From Alphaproteobacteria bacterium UBA2947 (GTDB taxonomy: Bacteria; Pseudomonadota; Alphaproteobacteria; Rs-D84): 12,064 nucleotides of DNA. The DNA lies in NCBI GenBank assembly GCA_002348925.1, contig DEBV01000003.1, positions 46,478 to 58,541 of the forward strand, given 5' to 3'. The notes beneath the pieces are model-generated. The model had not been told where the DNA came from. It saw only the letters and a list, made by a program, of their open reading frames with translations, and ran no database searches. Shown in pieces: positions 1 through 5,151 of the stretch (positions are counted from its first letter, which is position 1; each line of letters opens with the position of its first letter). A program made the translations under genes and the position numbers.

Positions 1-28
1 GAAGCCCAACAAATAATAAGATAAAAAG

Positions 29-52
29 ACCGTCCTTCGACGGTTTTTTTTT
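29..52. terminator. Bidirectional intrinsic terminator between convergent genes
   Basis: A 6-bp stem (ACCGTC / GACGGT) with a CTTC loop is followed by nine T on the plus strand and preceded by five A, so it can stop transcription in both directions. On the minus strand it follows the comM stop codon directly. On the plus strand it would end a gene entering from the left. Reading K-P-N-K then two TAA stops at positions 2-19 is the only trace of that gene, too short to identify. Confidence 0.8.
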
Positions 53-1574
53 AGTGCTTTACTCCGTATTTGCCACGGTTTATTGGGCGATAAGACAATG
101 CTTCTGCCAAATCAGACATAATTATATTATCATCGCCACGCAAATCTGCGATTGTACGCGCAATACGTTTTATACGATTATAACCACGCGCAGACATTCC
201 CATTTTTTCAGCGGCAGTATTTAAAAAGTTCGTCAATTCATCATTTAAAACAACATATTTGTCCATATCGCCGCCATCTAAAAGTGCATTAACATAACCT
301 TGTCTTGCAATTTGACGATTACGTGCAGCAACGACGCGTTCACGAACGGTTGCGCTGGATTCAACTGGCAGATTGCTTGAGTTATTCATTTCCCACGGAT
401 TTACAGCATCAACATCTACATGCAAATCGATTCGGTCCAGCAATGGACCAGATATTTTATTTTGATATGCTTCGGCACAACGTGGTGCACGCGAACAAGA
501 CAGTGCTGCATTTCCCAAATGCCCACAAGGGCAAGGATTCATCGCAGCAATCAACTGAAAATGCGCAGGATATGTCGCATTGCGTTTTGCACGCGAAATT
601 ACTATTTTGCCTGCCTCCATTGGTTGGCGCAATATTTCCAATGTGGTCCGATTAAATTCTGGCAATTCGTCCAAGAACAGAACGCCATTATGCGCCAAAG
701 ATATTTCACCAGGGCGTGCATCGCTGCCCCCACCCGCCAACGCAACCGCACTGGCGGTATGATGAACACTGCGGAAAGGACGATTAGATACCAAAGACTG
801 ATTGCCCAGTTTTCCAGCAATAGAATAAATTATCGAAGTTTCTAAAATTTCATTTGGTGTCATTTCTGGCATAATTGTTGGCAACCGCGAAGCCAGCATT
901 GTTTTACCAGAACCTGGCGGTCCAATCATTAACATTGCGTGTCCGCCTGCTGCCGCAATTTCCAGCGCACGCTTTGCGGCTTCTTGACCGTGCACTTCAG
1001 ATAAATCGCCAACTTTATTATCATCACTTACTGGTTTTTCAATTTGTGGTAACGGTAATATTTGCGCGCCTTTGAAATGATTTATTAAATCCAACACATG
1101 ATTTGGTGCCAGAATATTTGTGTGCCCTGCCCAGCGCGCTTCGGAACCTTGAACGCCTGGACAGATTATACCAAGTCCATTTTTATTTGCCCAAACACTT
1201 GCAGCCAACACACCGTTCGTGCGAACGATTGCCCCATCAAGCCCTATTTCACCAATAATCAAATATTTGGAAATCTCGTTTTCTGGCAAAATATCCATTG
1301 CGCATAATATTCCGCACAATATTGGCAAATCAAAGTGTGAACCACTTTTTTCAATATCTGCTGGGGACAAATTCACAGTCAGTTTCTTTGCTGGCAAAGA
1401 TAAATTCAACGCAGCCAGCGCATTACGAATTCTTTCTGCAGATTCTTTAACTGCCCTGTCTGCCAATCCAATAATATTAAATTCAGGTTTTGCAAACCCC
1501 GCTGATAACTGAATTTGAACATCTATCTTTGTGATGTCCATACCGTTAAAAATAATCGAACTTAAATTTATCAT
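51..1574 (-). CDS. comM: YifB/ComM-family Mg-chelatase-like AAA+ ATPase
   Basis: A cytoplasmic AAA+ ATPase of 507 residues, the usual length for the YifB/ComM family. In naturally competent bacteria ComM is a hexameric helicase that helps branch migration during integration of transformed DNA; in other bacteria its role is poorly known. The N-terminal ChlI-like domain (about 1-165) contains the family pattern IGLADRAVKESAERIRNAL. Walker A (GPPGSGKT) is at 218-225 and Walker B (VLFLDE) at 298-303. A four-cysteine cluster (348, 350, 360, 366) is followed by SGPLLDRID, carrying the arginine finger. The C-terminal Mg-chelatase domain has SARGYNRIKRIARTIADL. No frameshift or missing motif is seen. 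The gene is divergent from lepB, and no Shine-Dalgarno precedes the ATG. The promoter placed here predicts transcription starting at that ATG, so the mRNA may be leaderless. No other competence genes are in the window. Confidence 0.95.
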   Translation of the reverse strand: MINLSSIIFNGMDITKIDVQIQLSAGFAKPEFNIIGLADRAVKESAERIRNALAALNLSLPAKKLTVNLSPADIEKSGSHFDLPILCGILCAMDILPENEISKYLIIGEIGLDGAIVRTNGVLAASVWANKNGLGIICPGVQGSEARWAGHTNILAPNHVLDLINHFKGAQILPLPQIEKPVSDDNKVGDLSEVHGQEAAKRALEIAAAGGHAMLMIGPPGSGKTMLASRLPTIMPEMTPNEILETSIIYSIAGKLGNQSLVSNRPFRSVHHTASAVALAGGGSDARPGEISLAHNGVLFLDELPEFNRTTLEILRQPMEAGKIVISRAKRNATYPAHFQLIAAMNPCPCGHLGNAALSCSRAPRCAEAYQNKISGPLLDRIDLHVDVDAVNPWEMNNSSNLPVESSATVRERVVAARNRQIARQGYVNALLDGGDMDKYVVLNDELTNFLNTAAEKMGMSARGYNRIKRIARTIADLRGDDNIIMSDLAEALSYRPINRGKYGVKH

Positions 1575-1609
1575 ATGGCTATATTAAAACTTGCACACAT
1601 GCTTTTCAA
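1574..1609 (-). promoter_or_regulatory. Predicted comM promoter giving a leaderless mRNA
   Basis: On the minus strand TTGAAA (1609-1604) and TAATAT (1586-1581) are separated by exactly 17 bp. A start seven bases below the -10 box falls on position 1574, the A of the comM ATG. No ribosome-binding sequence lies upstream of that ATG, consistent with leaderless translation. The element overlaps the divergent lepB promoter. Confidence 0.55.
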
Positions 1610-1619
1610 GGTATAAAAT
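1591..1619 (+). promoter_or_regulatory. Predicted lepB-rnc promoter
   Basis: TTGCAC (1591-1596) and TAAAAT (1614-1619) are 17 bp apart. The expected start near 1626 leaves an approximately 19-base leader that contains the ribosome-binding site used to choose the lepB start. The -35 box lies in the spacer of the oppositely directed comM promoter, so the two promoters probably compete for polymerase. Confidence 0.55.
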
Positions 1620-1630
1620 GGCTTTGATAA

Positions 1631-1640
1631 AAAAGGATAA
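1631..1640 (+). promoter_or_regulatory. lepB ribosome-binding site that decides the start
   Basis: AAAAGGATAA is followed four bases later by ATG at 1645. The same ten bases precede secG and rpsB. An in-frame ATG at 1618 has only a weaker AAGG upstream and overlaps the predicted -10 box, so it would not be on the transcript. Confidence 0.6.
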
Positions 1641-1644
1641 AAGT

Positions 1645-2529
1645 ATGCCAGCAAAGAATAAAAATGTAGCACGCGAATGGTTTGATACCATTTTTTATGG
1701 TGGTTTAATCGCGATTGTTTTTCGCAGTTTTTTACTGGAACCATTTAATATTCCGTCTGGTTCGATGATACCGTCGCTGCATGTTGGCGATCATATTTTT
1801 GTTCAAAAGTGGTCATATGGATATTCACGTTATTCTTTCCCGTTTGGATCTTGGAATTTGTGGAACGGTCGTTTTTGGGCGGCAAAAGAACCAAGTGTTG
1901 GGGACATTATTGTTTTCCGCAAACCTGATGCAAATGTGGAATATGTAAAAAGATTGGTTGGTACACCTGGCGATACAATCCAAATGAAGAAAGGTCGCCT
2001 TTATATAAACGGACAAATTGTTGAAAGAAAAGATCCGCGCCCATACATAATTGCTAATTTGCCAAAATCTATGCGCAGTGTCGGATTCTATCAAGAAACG
2101 ATGTCTATCAAGGGCAACAAAATATGGGTTGATAATAAACCTGCGCCATTTAATTATACTATTGAATATAAATCGGACCGCGTCTGTCAGTTATCGCCAT
2201 ATGAATGTGGCGTGTTTAAAGCAACTGAATATACCGAAGTTTTACCAAACGGTGTTGAACACAGCATTATAGAAATGTCAGATAATGCACCATTGGACGA
2301 TACAGAAGTTTTCACTGTACCTGAAAAACACTTGTTCTTTATGGGTGACAATCGCGATAACAGCGCAGATTCACGAACCGAAGCAGTATCTTATGTTTCG
2401 CGCGATAATGTTTTGGGACGCGTTTGGTTTATATGGTATTCACATAATTACTATGCGCCAATGTTGGCAGTATGGAATTGGGGTAACAAGATTCGCTGGG
2501 ACAGAATTGGTATGGGGAAAAGACAATAA
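1645..2529 (+). CDS. lepB: Signal peptidase I
   Basis: Membrane-bound leader peptidase that removes signal peptides from proteins exported by Sec and Tat, acting at the periplasmic face of the inner membrane. From ATG 1645 it has 294 residues. One N-terminal transmembrane segment (about 13-32) is followed by box B, PSGSM, with catalytic Ser40, then GYSRYSFPFG. The general-base Lys102 lies in YVKRLVGTPGD, and box E, GDNRDNSADSR, is at 234-244. All catalytic elements are intact. An insertion at roughly 135-220 between the lysine and box E is typical of proteobacterial enzymes. An upstream ATG (1618) or TTG (1591) would add 9 or 18 residues, but promoter and ribosome-binding site favour 1645. 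The stop overlaps the rnc start (TAATG), so the genes are translationally coupled, as is common in Proteobacteria. Substrates in this window would include the protease at 8833 and the barrel protein at 10777. Confidence 0.96.
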   Translation: MPAKNKNVAREWFDTIFYGGLIAIVFRSFLLEPFNIPSGSMIPSLHVGDHIFVQKWSYGYSRYSFPFGSWNLWNGRFWAAKEPSVGDIIVFRKPDANVEYVKRLVGTPGDTIQMKKGRLYINGQIVERKDPRPYIIANLPKSMRSVGFYQETMSIKGNKIWVDNKPAPFNYTIEYKSDRVCQLSPYECGVFKATEYTEVLPNGVEHSIIEMSDNAPLDDTEVFTVPEKHLFFMGDNRDNSADSRTEAVSYVSRDNVLGRVWFIWYSHNYYAPMLAVWNWGNKIRWDRIGMGKRQ

Positions 2530-3158
2530 TGAAATTAAATTACGAATTTAAGAACAAAGACCTGTTAAATCTTGCCATGACACAAAGTGGCATTGATGCT
2601 AAACATAACAATGAAAGACTGGAATTTATTGGCGATCGGGTACTGGGATTATCTGTTGCGGCAATGTTGTATGAAATGTATCCCAACGAACCCGAAGGCA
2701 ACCTTGCCCGCCGTCATGCGTTCTTGGTATCCACCGATACTTTGGCACATGTTGCCACAGAAATCGAATTGGAAAAACACTTGCGCCATGGACATATGAC
2801 CAGTGGCAAAACAAATCATATTTTGGCAAACGCAATGGAAGCCGTTCTGGGTGCAATATTTCTTGATTCAGGATTTGAAACAGTGCGCAAAATTATTACT
2901 GATATATGGCGCAATTTAGCATCAGCAGAAATTGTTGCGCCAAAAGATGCAAAAACAGCACTGCAAGAATTTGTTCAGAAAAACGGACATGGTGATTTGC
3001 CTGTTTATGAATACAACGAACCAACAGGTGCATCACACGATCCAGAATTCACAGTGACAGTAACGGCGCTTGGCATCTCTGCGATTGGTGTTGGTGCTTC
3101 CAAAAAATTGGCGAGCCTATCAGCTGCGGAAAAATTATTAAAAATCCTTGCAATTTAG
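2529..3158 (+). CDS. rnc: Ribonuclease III
   Basis: Double-strand-specific endoribonuclease that processes rRNA precursors and some mRNAs; it acts as a dimer in the cytoplasm. It has 209 residues, slightly shorter than E. coli Rnc (226), mainly at the N-terminus. The RNase III signature ERLEFIGD is at 29-36 (metal-ligand Glu32 and Asp36). Glu104 in the second motif NAMEAVLGAIFLD corresponds to E. coli Glu117. The residue matching E. coli Asp114 is Asn101, a metal-site change worth noting. The C-terminal double-stranded-RNA-binding domain (about 138-207) begins DAKTALQEF and ends with the lysine/alanine-rich ASKKLASLSAAEKLLK helix. The ATG overlaps the lepB stop. The usual next gene, era, is absent; secG follows with its own promoter. 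Confidence 0.95.
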   Translation: MKLNYEFKNKDLLNLAMTQSGIDAKHNNERLEFIGDRVLGLSVAAMLYEMYPNEPEGNLARRHAFLVSTDTLAHVATEIELEKHLRHGHMTSGKTNHILANAMEAVLGAIFLDSGFETVRKIITDIWRNLASAEIVAPKDAKTALQEFVQKNGHGDLPVYEYNEPTGASHDPEFTVTVTALGISAIGVGASKKLASLSAAEKLLKILAI

Positions 3159-3176
3159 GCATGTGCTTACTACAAT
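3148..3176 (+). promoter_or_regulatory. Predicted secG promoter
   Basis: TTGCAA (3148-3153) and TACAAT (3171-3176) are 17 bp apart; the -35 box overlaps the last codons of rnc. The expected start near 3183 gives a leader of about 17 bases carrying AAAAGGA before the secG ATG. Confidence 0.5.
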
Positions 3177-3199
3177 CAGAAAAAACAAAAGGATAAATA

Positions 3200-3559
3200 A
3201 TGTTTTCAGTTTTATTGGTTTTATTAGTAGTTGTTGCAATTTTAATGACTGGGTTAATTTTATTACAAAAATCAGAAGGTTCTGGTATGTCTGGTTCTTC
3301 GGCGGCATCTATGTTTGGTGGTGCATTAACTGGATCTGCTGCGGGAAATTTCTTGACCAAGACAACAGCGATTTTGGCGACAATATTTTTCGTATTGTGC
3401 GCATTGCTTTCATTAGTTGTTGCGAAAACAGATGTTGCGGGCACACATCGTTCCGCTTTGCAAAATGAATTAGCAACAGAAGAAGCGACAGCGACAACTG
3501 AACAACCTGCACCGGCAGAAACAAAAGCTGCAGAACCAGTCAGTGTTGATAAAAAATAA
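3200..3559 (+). CDS. secG: Preprotein translocase subunit SecG
   Basis: Small inner-membrane subunit of the SecYEG channel that stimulates SecA-driven export. It has 119 residues with two hydrophobic segments (about 2-23 and 55-75). Between them lies the SecG-type loop LLQKSEGSGMSGSSAASMFGG (residues 21-41), then glycine/alanine-rich sequence ending in FLTKTTAILA, the family's most recognisable stretch. The tail from 83 on is low-complexity, rich in Ala, Glu and Thr, as in many alphaproteobacterial SecG proteins. A strong ribosome-binding site (AAAAGGATAA, 3187-3196) fixes the start. It lies 41 bases after rnc and is followed by a strong terminator, so it is transcribed alone or as the last gene of the lepB operon. 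It works with the signal peptidase encoded just upstream. Confidence 0.93.
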   Translation: MFSVLLVLLVVVAILMTGLILLQKSEGSGMSGSSAASMFGGALTGSAAGNFLTKTTAILATIFFVLCALLSLVVAKTDVAGTHRSALQNELATEEATATTEQPAPAETKAAEPVSVDKK

Positions 3560-3572
3560 ACACAAATAAATA

Positions 3573-3606
3573 TAAAAAAACACCGCCACAATGGCGGTAT
3601 TTTTTT
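3573..3606. terminator. Bidirectional terminator between secG and a convergent membrane-protein gene
   Basis: A 7-bp stem (ACCGCCA / TGGCGGT, 3582-3598) with a CAA loop has an A-run on the left and TATTTTTTT on the right, so it works for secG on the plus strand and for the gene ending at 3619 on the minus strand. Confidence 0.85.
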
Positions 3607-3618
3607 ATTACTTATGAA

Positions 3619-3861
3619 TTATTTTTTACGTTTAGCAGGTTTTTTGGCTGCTGGTTTTGCCACCTTGTTTGGAATTTTTTTGTATTCGCCATACAACAAT
3701 GCGATGCATACATAAACAACCAGCGCAGACAGTGCTGTTAATACACCACCAATCAAATCACCGTTTGCAAAATACAAAAACAAAATTAAACCAAATACTA
3801 AAATCACAGTATATGCGATATTAGCAGACATAACTTTTTTCAATTTTTCAAAAAAATTCAT
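3619..3861 (-). CDS. Small two-helix membrane protein with a lysine-rich tail
   Basis: An 80-residue protein I do not recognise. It has a short basic, amphipathic N-terminus (FFEKLKKVMS), two hydrophobic segments (about 15-32 and 36-57) separated by a tight ANGDLIGG turn, and a tail at 61-80 in which 10 of 20 residues are Lys or Arg, with alanine and proline spacing (KPAAKKPAKRKK). The charge distribution predicts both ends in the cytoplasm, so the tail could contact nucleic acid or the membrane surface; that is inference. A good ribosome-binding site (AAAGGGGAA, 3874-3866) and an extended -10 promoter precede it, and a terminator follows, so it looks like a real single-gene unit. The histone-H1-like tail is the only unusual feature. 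Confidence 0.75.
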   Translation of the reverse strand: MNFFEKLKKVMSANIAYTVILVFGLILFLYFANGDLIGGVLTALSALVVYVCIALLYGEYKKIPNKVAKPAAKKPAKRKK

Positions 3862-3886
3862 ATTTTTCCCCTTTAGCTATGCACAT

Positions 3887-3895
3887 ATTATATCA
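3887..3895 (-). promoter_or_regulatory. Extended -10 promoter of the small membrane-protein gene
   Basis: On the minus strand TGATATAAT is a perfect TGnTATAAT extended -10 element (3895-3887). No good -35 box lies 17 bp upstream, which an extended -10 can tolerate. The expected start is near 3880, giving a leader of about 19 bases with the ribosome-binding site. Confidence 0.5.
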
Positions 3896-3914
3896 TAAAA
3901 AAATATTGAATAAA

Positions 3915-3946
3915 CAAAAAAGTGTCGCAAAAAATCTTTGCGACAC
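3915..3946 (-). terminator. Intrinsic terminator of the solenoid membrane-protein gene
   Basis: A perfect 10-bp stem (GTGTCGCAAA / TTTGCGACAC, 3922-3946) with a five-base loop is followed on the minus strand by six T (3921-3916). It lies 25 bases after the stop codon of the gene ending at 3972. Confidence 0.9.
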
Positions 3947-3971
3947 ATATGAACAACAAAAAATGAAAATA

Positions 3972-4742
3972 TTATAAAACTATTTGACCGTTAATCTTGG
4001 TACCTTCTGGGAAAGGTCCAAAAGAAGATTCACGATTAACATACACATTTCCGTTGACTTTGAATTTGCCACAGAAATTTACTTTTTGAACATTGCGAAT
4101 AAACAAATGACCATTTATTTTAACATCACATGGCATTGTATATTTACGCATATTTTGAATGAACAAATTTCCATCGATTCTTGCACCATTAGACAAGATT
4201 GGACTGTTTGGTGCGCGTTCAACAATAACATCACCGCCTAAAACTTGTTGTGGCAATTCGTTCGCTGGTGTTGCCAATTCTGTAACGATTTCTGGCTTTT
4301 CAACACCAATTGTTCTGATCTGTGGACGAACAACATTAGCGTCAGCCACATCAACCTTTATCGGCAAAACAGTAGCATTAGTATATTTGCGTTTTACAAC
4401 ACGACGATTATCCACTGGTTTTTGTTTTGCCCACTTATCAGCAACCTGAGTTGTTGCAGCGTCATTGTTGCTTACCACAGTATATTTTTTGCAACAAACA
4501 AAATTAGAAATCAAAGACAAAAACAGAACGATTATCGCGACCAACAAAGTCAAGTTAATCATCCCAACTATATCGATAGATTTCAACCAATTCCAAATCG
4601 CACGACAGATACGGCAAATCAAACGCCACAACCATTTGATTGCACGAATTGGAAACAAGATAATTTTCTTGCACCACATTTTAAAATTATCCCAACGTGT
4701 TTTACGTGTTGCCTTTTTCATTTTTTTTGTTTTGTTATTCAT
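3972..4742 (-). CDS. Membrane-anchored protein with a C-terminal beta-solenoid-like repeat, function unknown
   Basis: An unrecognised protein of 256 residues. The start at 4742 is chosen because AAAAAAGGAT lies just upstream and the predicted transcript begins near 4767; a longer in-frame start at 4784 lies upstream of that point. The N-terminus (1-55) is strongly basic and holds six tryptophans (17, 23, 37, 39, 50, 52) in an amphipathic pattern such as WLWRLICRICRAIWNWLK. One transmembrane helix (about 58-81) is followed by two cysteines (83, 84) and a flexible region to about 185. The last 70 residues form four turns 20-21 residues apart, each starting (K)(I/V)(D/N)G.(L/V)(F/Y)(I/V) at about 188, 208, 228 and 249. 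This spacing resembles solenoid or bactofilin-like polymers. Charge places the repeat in the periplasm, unlike classic cytoplasmic bactofilins. Its promoter matches that of the protease at 8833. Confidence 0.8.
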   Translation of the reverse strand: MNNKTKKMKKATRKTRWDNFKMWCKKIILFPIRAIKWLWRLICRICRAIWNWLKSIDIVGMINLTLLVAIIVLFLSLISNFVCCKKYTVVSNNDAATTQVADKWAKQKPVDNRRVVKRKYTNATVLPIKVDVADANVVRPQIRTIGVEKPEIVTELATPANELPQQVLGGDVIVERAPNSPILSNGARIDGNLFIQNMRKYTMPCDVKINGHLFIRNVQKVNFCGKFKVNGNVYVNRESSFGPFPEGTKINGQIVL

Positions 4743-4773
4743 ATCAAATCCTTTTTTGATTTTACACATCATA

Positions 4774-4813
4774 AATATAGACAATATTTTTTATTTGTCA
4801 AGCATTTTGTCAA
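4774..4813 (-). promoter_or_regulatory. Promoter with two TTGACA boxes
   Basis: On the minus strand TTGACA occurs at 4813-4808 and again at 4801-4796, six bases apart. The second is 16 bp from TATATT (4779-4774), giving a start near 4767. The block is nearly the same as the one before the subtilase gene at 8771-8811, including the 16-bp spacer and the shared TCTATATTTAT around the -10 box. Confidence 0.65.
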
Positions 4814-4842
4814 AAAAAGAAAATCGGGGCATTGCCCGATTT
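4812..4842 (-). terminator. Intrinsic terminator after the tRNA-end repeat
   Basis: An 8-bp stem (AAATCGGG / CCCGATTT, 4821-4842) with a six-base loop is followed on the minus strand by TTTTCTTTTTTT. It would end any transcript crossing the GC-rich segment 4869-4999. It sits in the same position relative to a tRNA 3' end as the terminator at 5000-5035. Confidence 0.8.
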
Positions 4843-4848
4843 AATTTA

Positions 4849-4868
4849 TGGCGCGCCCAGCAGGACTC
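4849..4868 (-). repeat. Partial second copy of the tRNA-Arg 3' end
   Basis: These 20 bases are identical to 5037-5056, the end of tRNA-Arg(UCU): part of the T arm, the 3' acceptor strand, discriminator G and CCA. The match stops abruptly at 4869. The left arm of the T stem (GCAGG, minus strand 4887-4883) is still present, but the loop is enlarged to 18 bases containing its own small hairpin. No tRNA body lies upstream. Confidence 0.8.
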
Positions 4869-4999
4869 CCTCGGCATAAATGCCTGCGGGGCAATCGTTA
4901 GCACTCAAACTTCGTTAACACTCGTTTTCGTGTACTCATTGTCGAACCTGTCGTCGCTTCGCAACTCTGCTCGGTTCTCGTCTTTTGGTTGCGCCAGAC
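4869..4999. other. GC-rich non-coding segment of unknown origin next to tRNA-Arg
   Basis: These 131 bases are about 52% G+C by my count, in very AT-rich surroundings. They show no convincing gene on either strand. TGGCGC (4849-4854) and GCGCCA (4991-4996) form inverted ends, and comparing the two ends extends the likeness to TGGCGCnnCCAnnAG. Inside are degenerate direct repeats of CGTTA(G/A)CACTC about 17 bases apart and a GGCAT/ATGCC hairpin. It lies between two minus-strand terminators, so any minus-strand RNA would need its own promoter. It may be a miniature mobile or dispersed repeat, the scar of an element that integrated at the tRNA end, or a structured RNA. I cannot decide among these. 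Confidence 0.5.
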
Positions 5000-5035
5000 A
5001 AAATTAAAACCGACACTTTGGTCGGTTTAAATTTT
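5000..5035 (-). terminator. Terminator after tRNA-Arg
   Basis: Positions 5000-5014 and 5021-5035 form a 15-bp inverted repeat with one mismatch, core AAACCGAC / GTCGGTTT, with the six-base loop ACTTTG on the plus strand. On the minus strand the far arm reads GTCGGTTTTAATTTT, giving a T-rich end two bases after the tRNA CCA. Confidence 0.75.
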
Positions 5036-5036
5036 G

Positions 5037-5113
5037 TGGCGCGCCCAGCAGGACTCGAACCTGCAACCCACAGATTAGAAATCTGTTGCTCTATCCAATT
5101 GAGCCATGGGCGC
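5037..5113 (-). tRNA. tRNA-Arg (anticodon UCU), CCA encoded
   Basis: A complete 77-base cloverleaf on the minus strand. The acceptor stem is GCGCCCA paired with TGGGCGC, with discriminator G and encoded CCA. The D arm is GCTC/GAGC with GG in its loop. The anticodon arm ACAGA/TCTGT holds loop TTTCTAA, so the anticodon is TCT, reading AGA and AGG. The T arm is GCAGG/CCTGC with loop TTCGAGT. It follows tyrS by 17 bases and has a promoter overlapping the end of tyrS, so it is probably made both alone and by read-through. Its last 20 bases recur at 4849-4868. Confidence 0.97.
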
Positions 5114-5122
5114 ATGTTTCGG

Positions 5123-5151
5123 ATTCTAAACTATTTTATATTTACTTTCAA
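5123..5151 (-). promoter_or_regulatory. Predicted tRNA-Arg promoter inside the tyrS 3' end
   Basis: On the minus strand TTGAAA (5151-5146) and TAGAAT (5128-5123) are 17 bp apart. The expected start near 5116 is three bases before the mature tRNA. The -35 box lies in the last codons of tyrS. Confidence 0.6.

Noticed and set aside
1591..1644. Upstream TTG (1591) or ATG (1618) start of lepB
   Set aside because: TTG 1591 is the predicted -35 box and ATG 1618 overlaps the -10 box; the strong ribosome-binding site serves ATG 1645.
4465..5007. 180-residue plus-strand ORF spanning the GC-rich segment
   Set aside because: It runs antisense through the solenoid gene, two promoters and a terminator, with no ribosome-binding site; the open frame appears to be chance.
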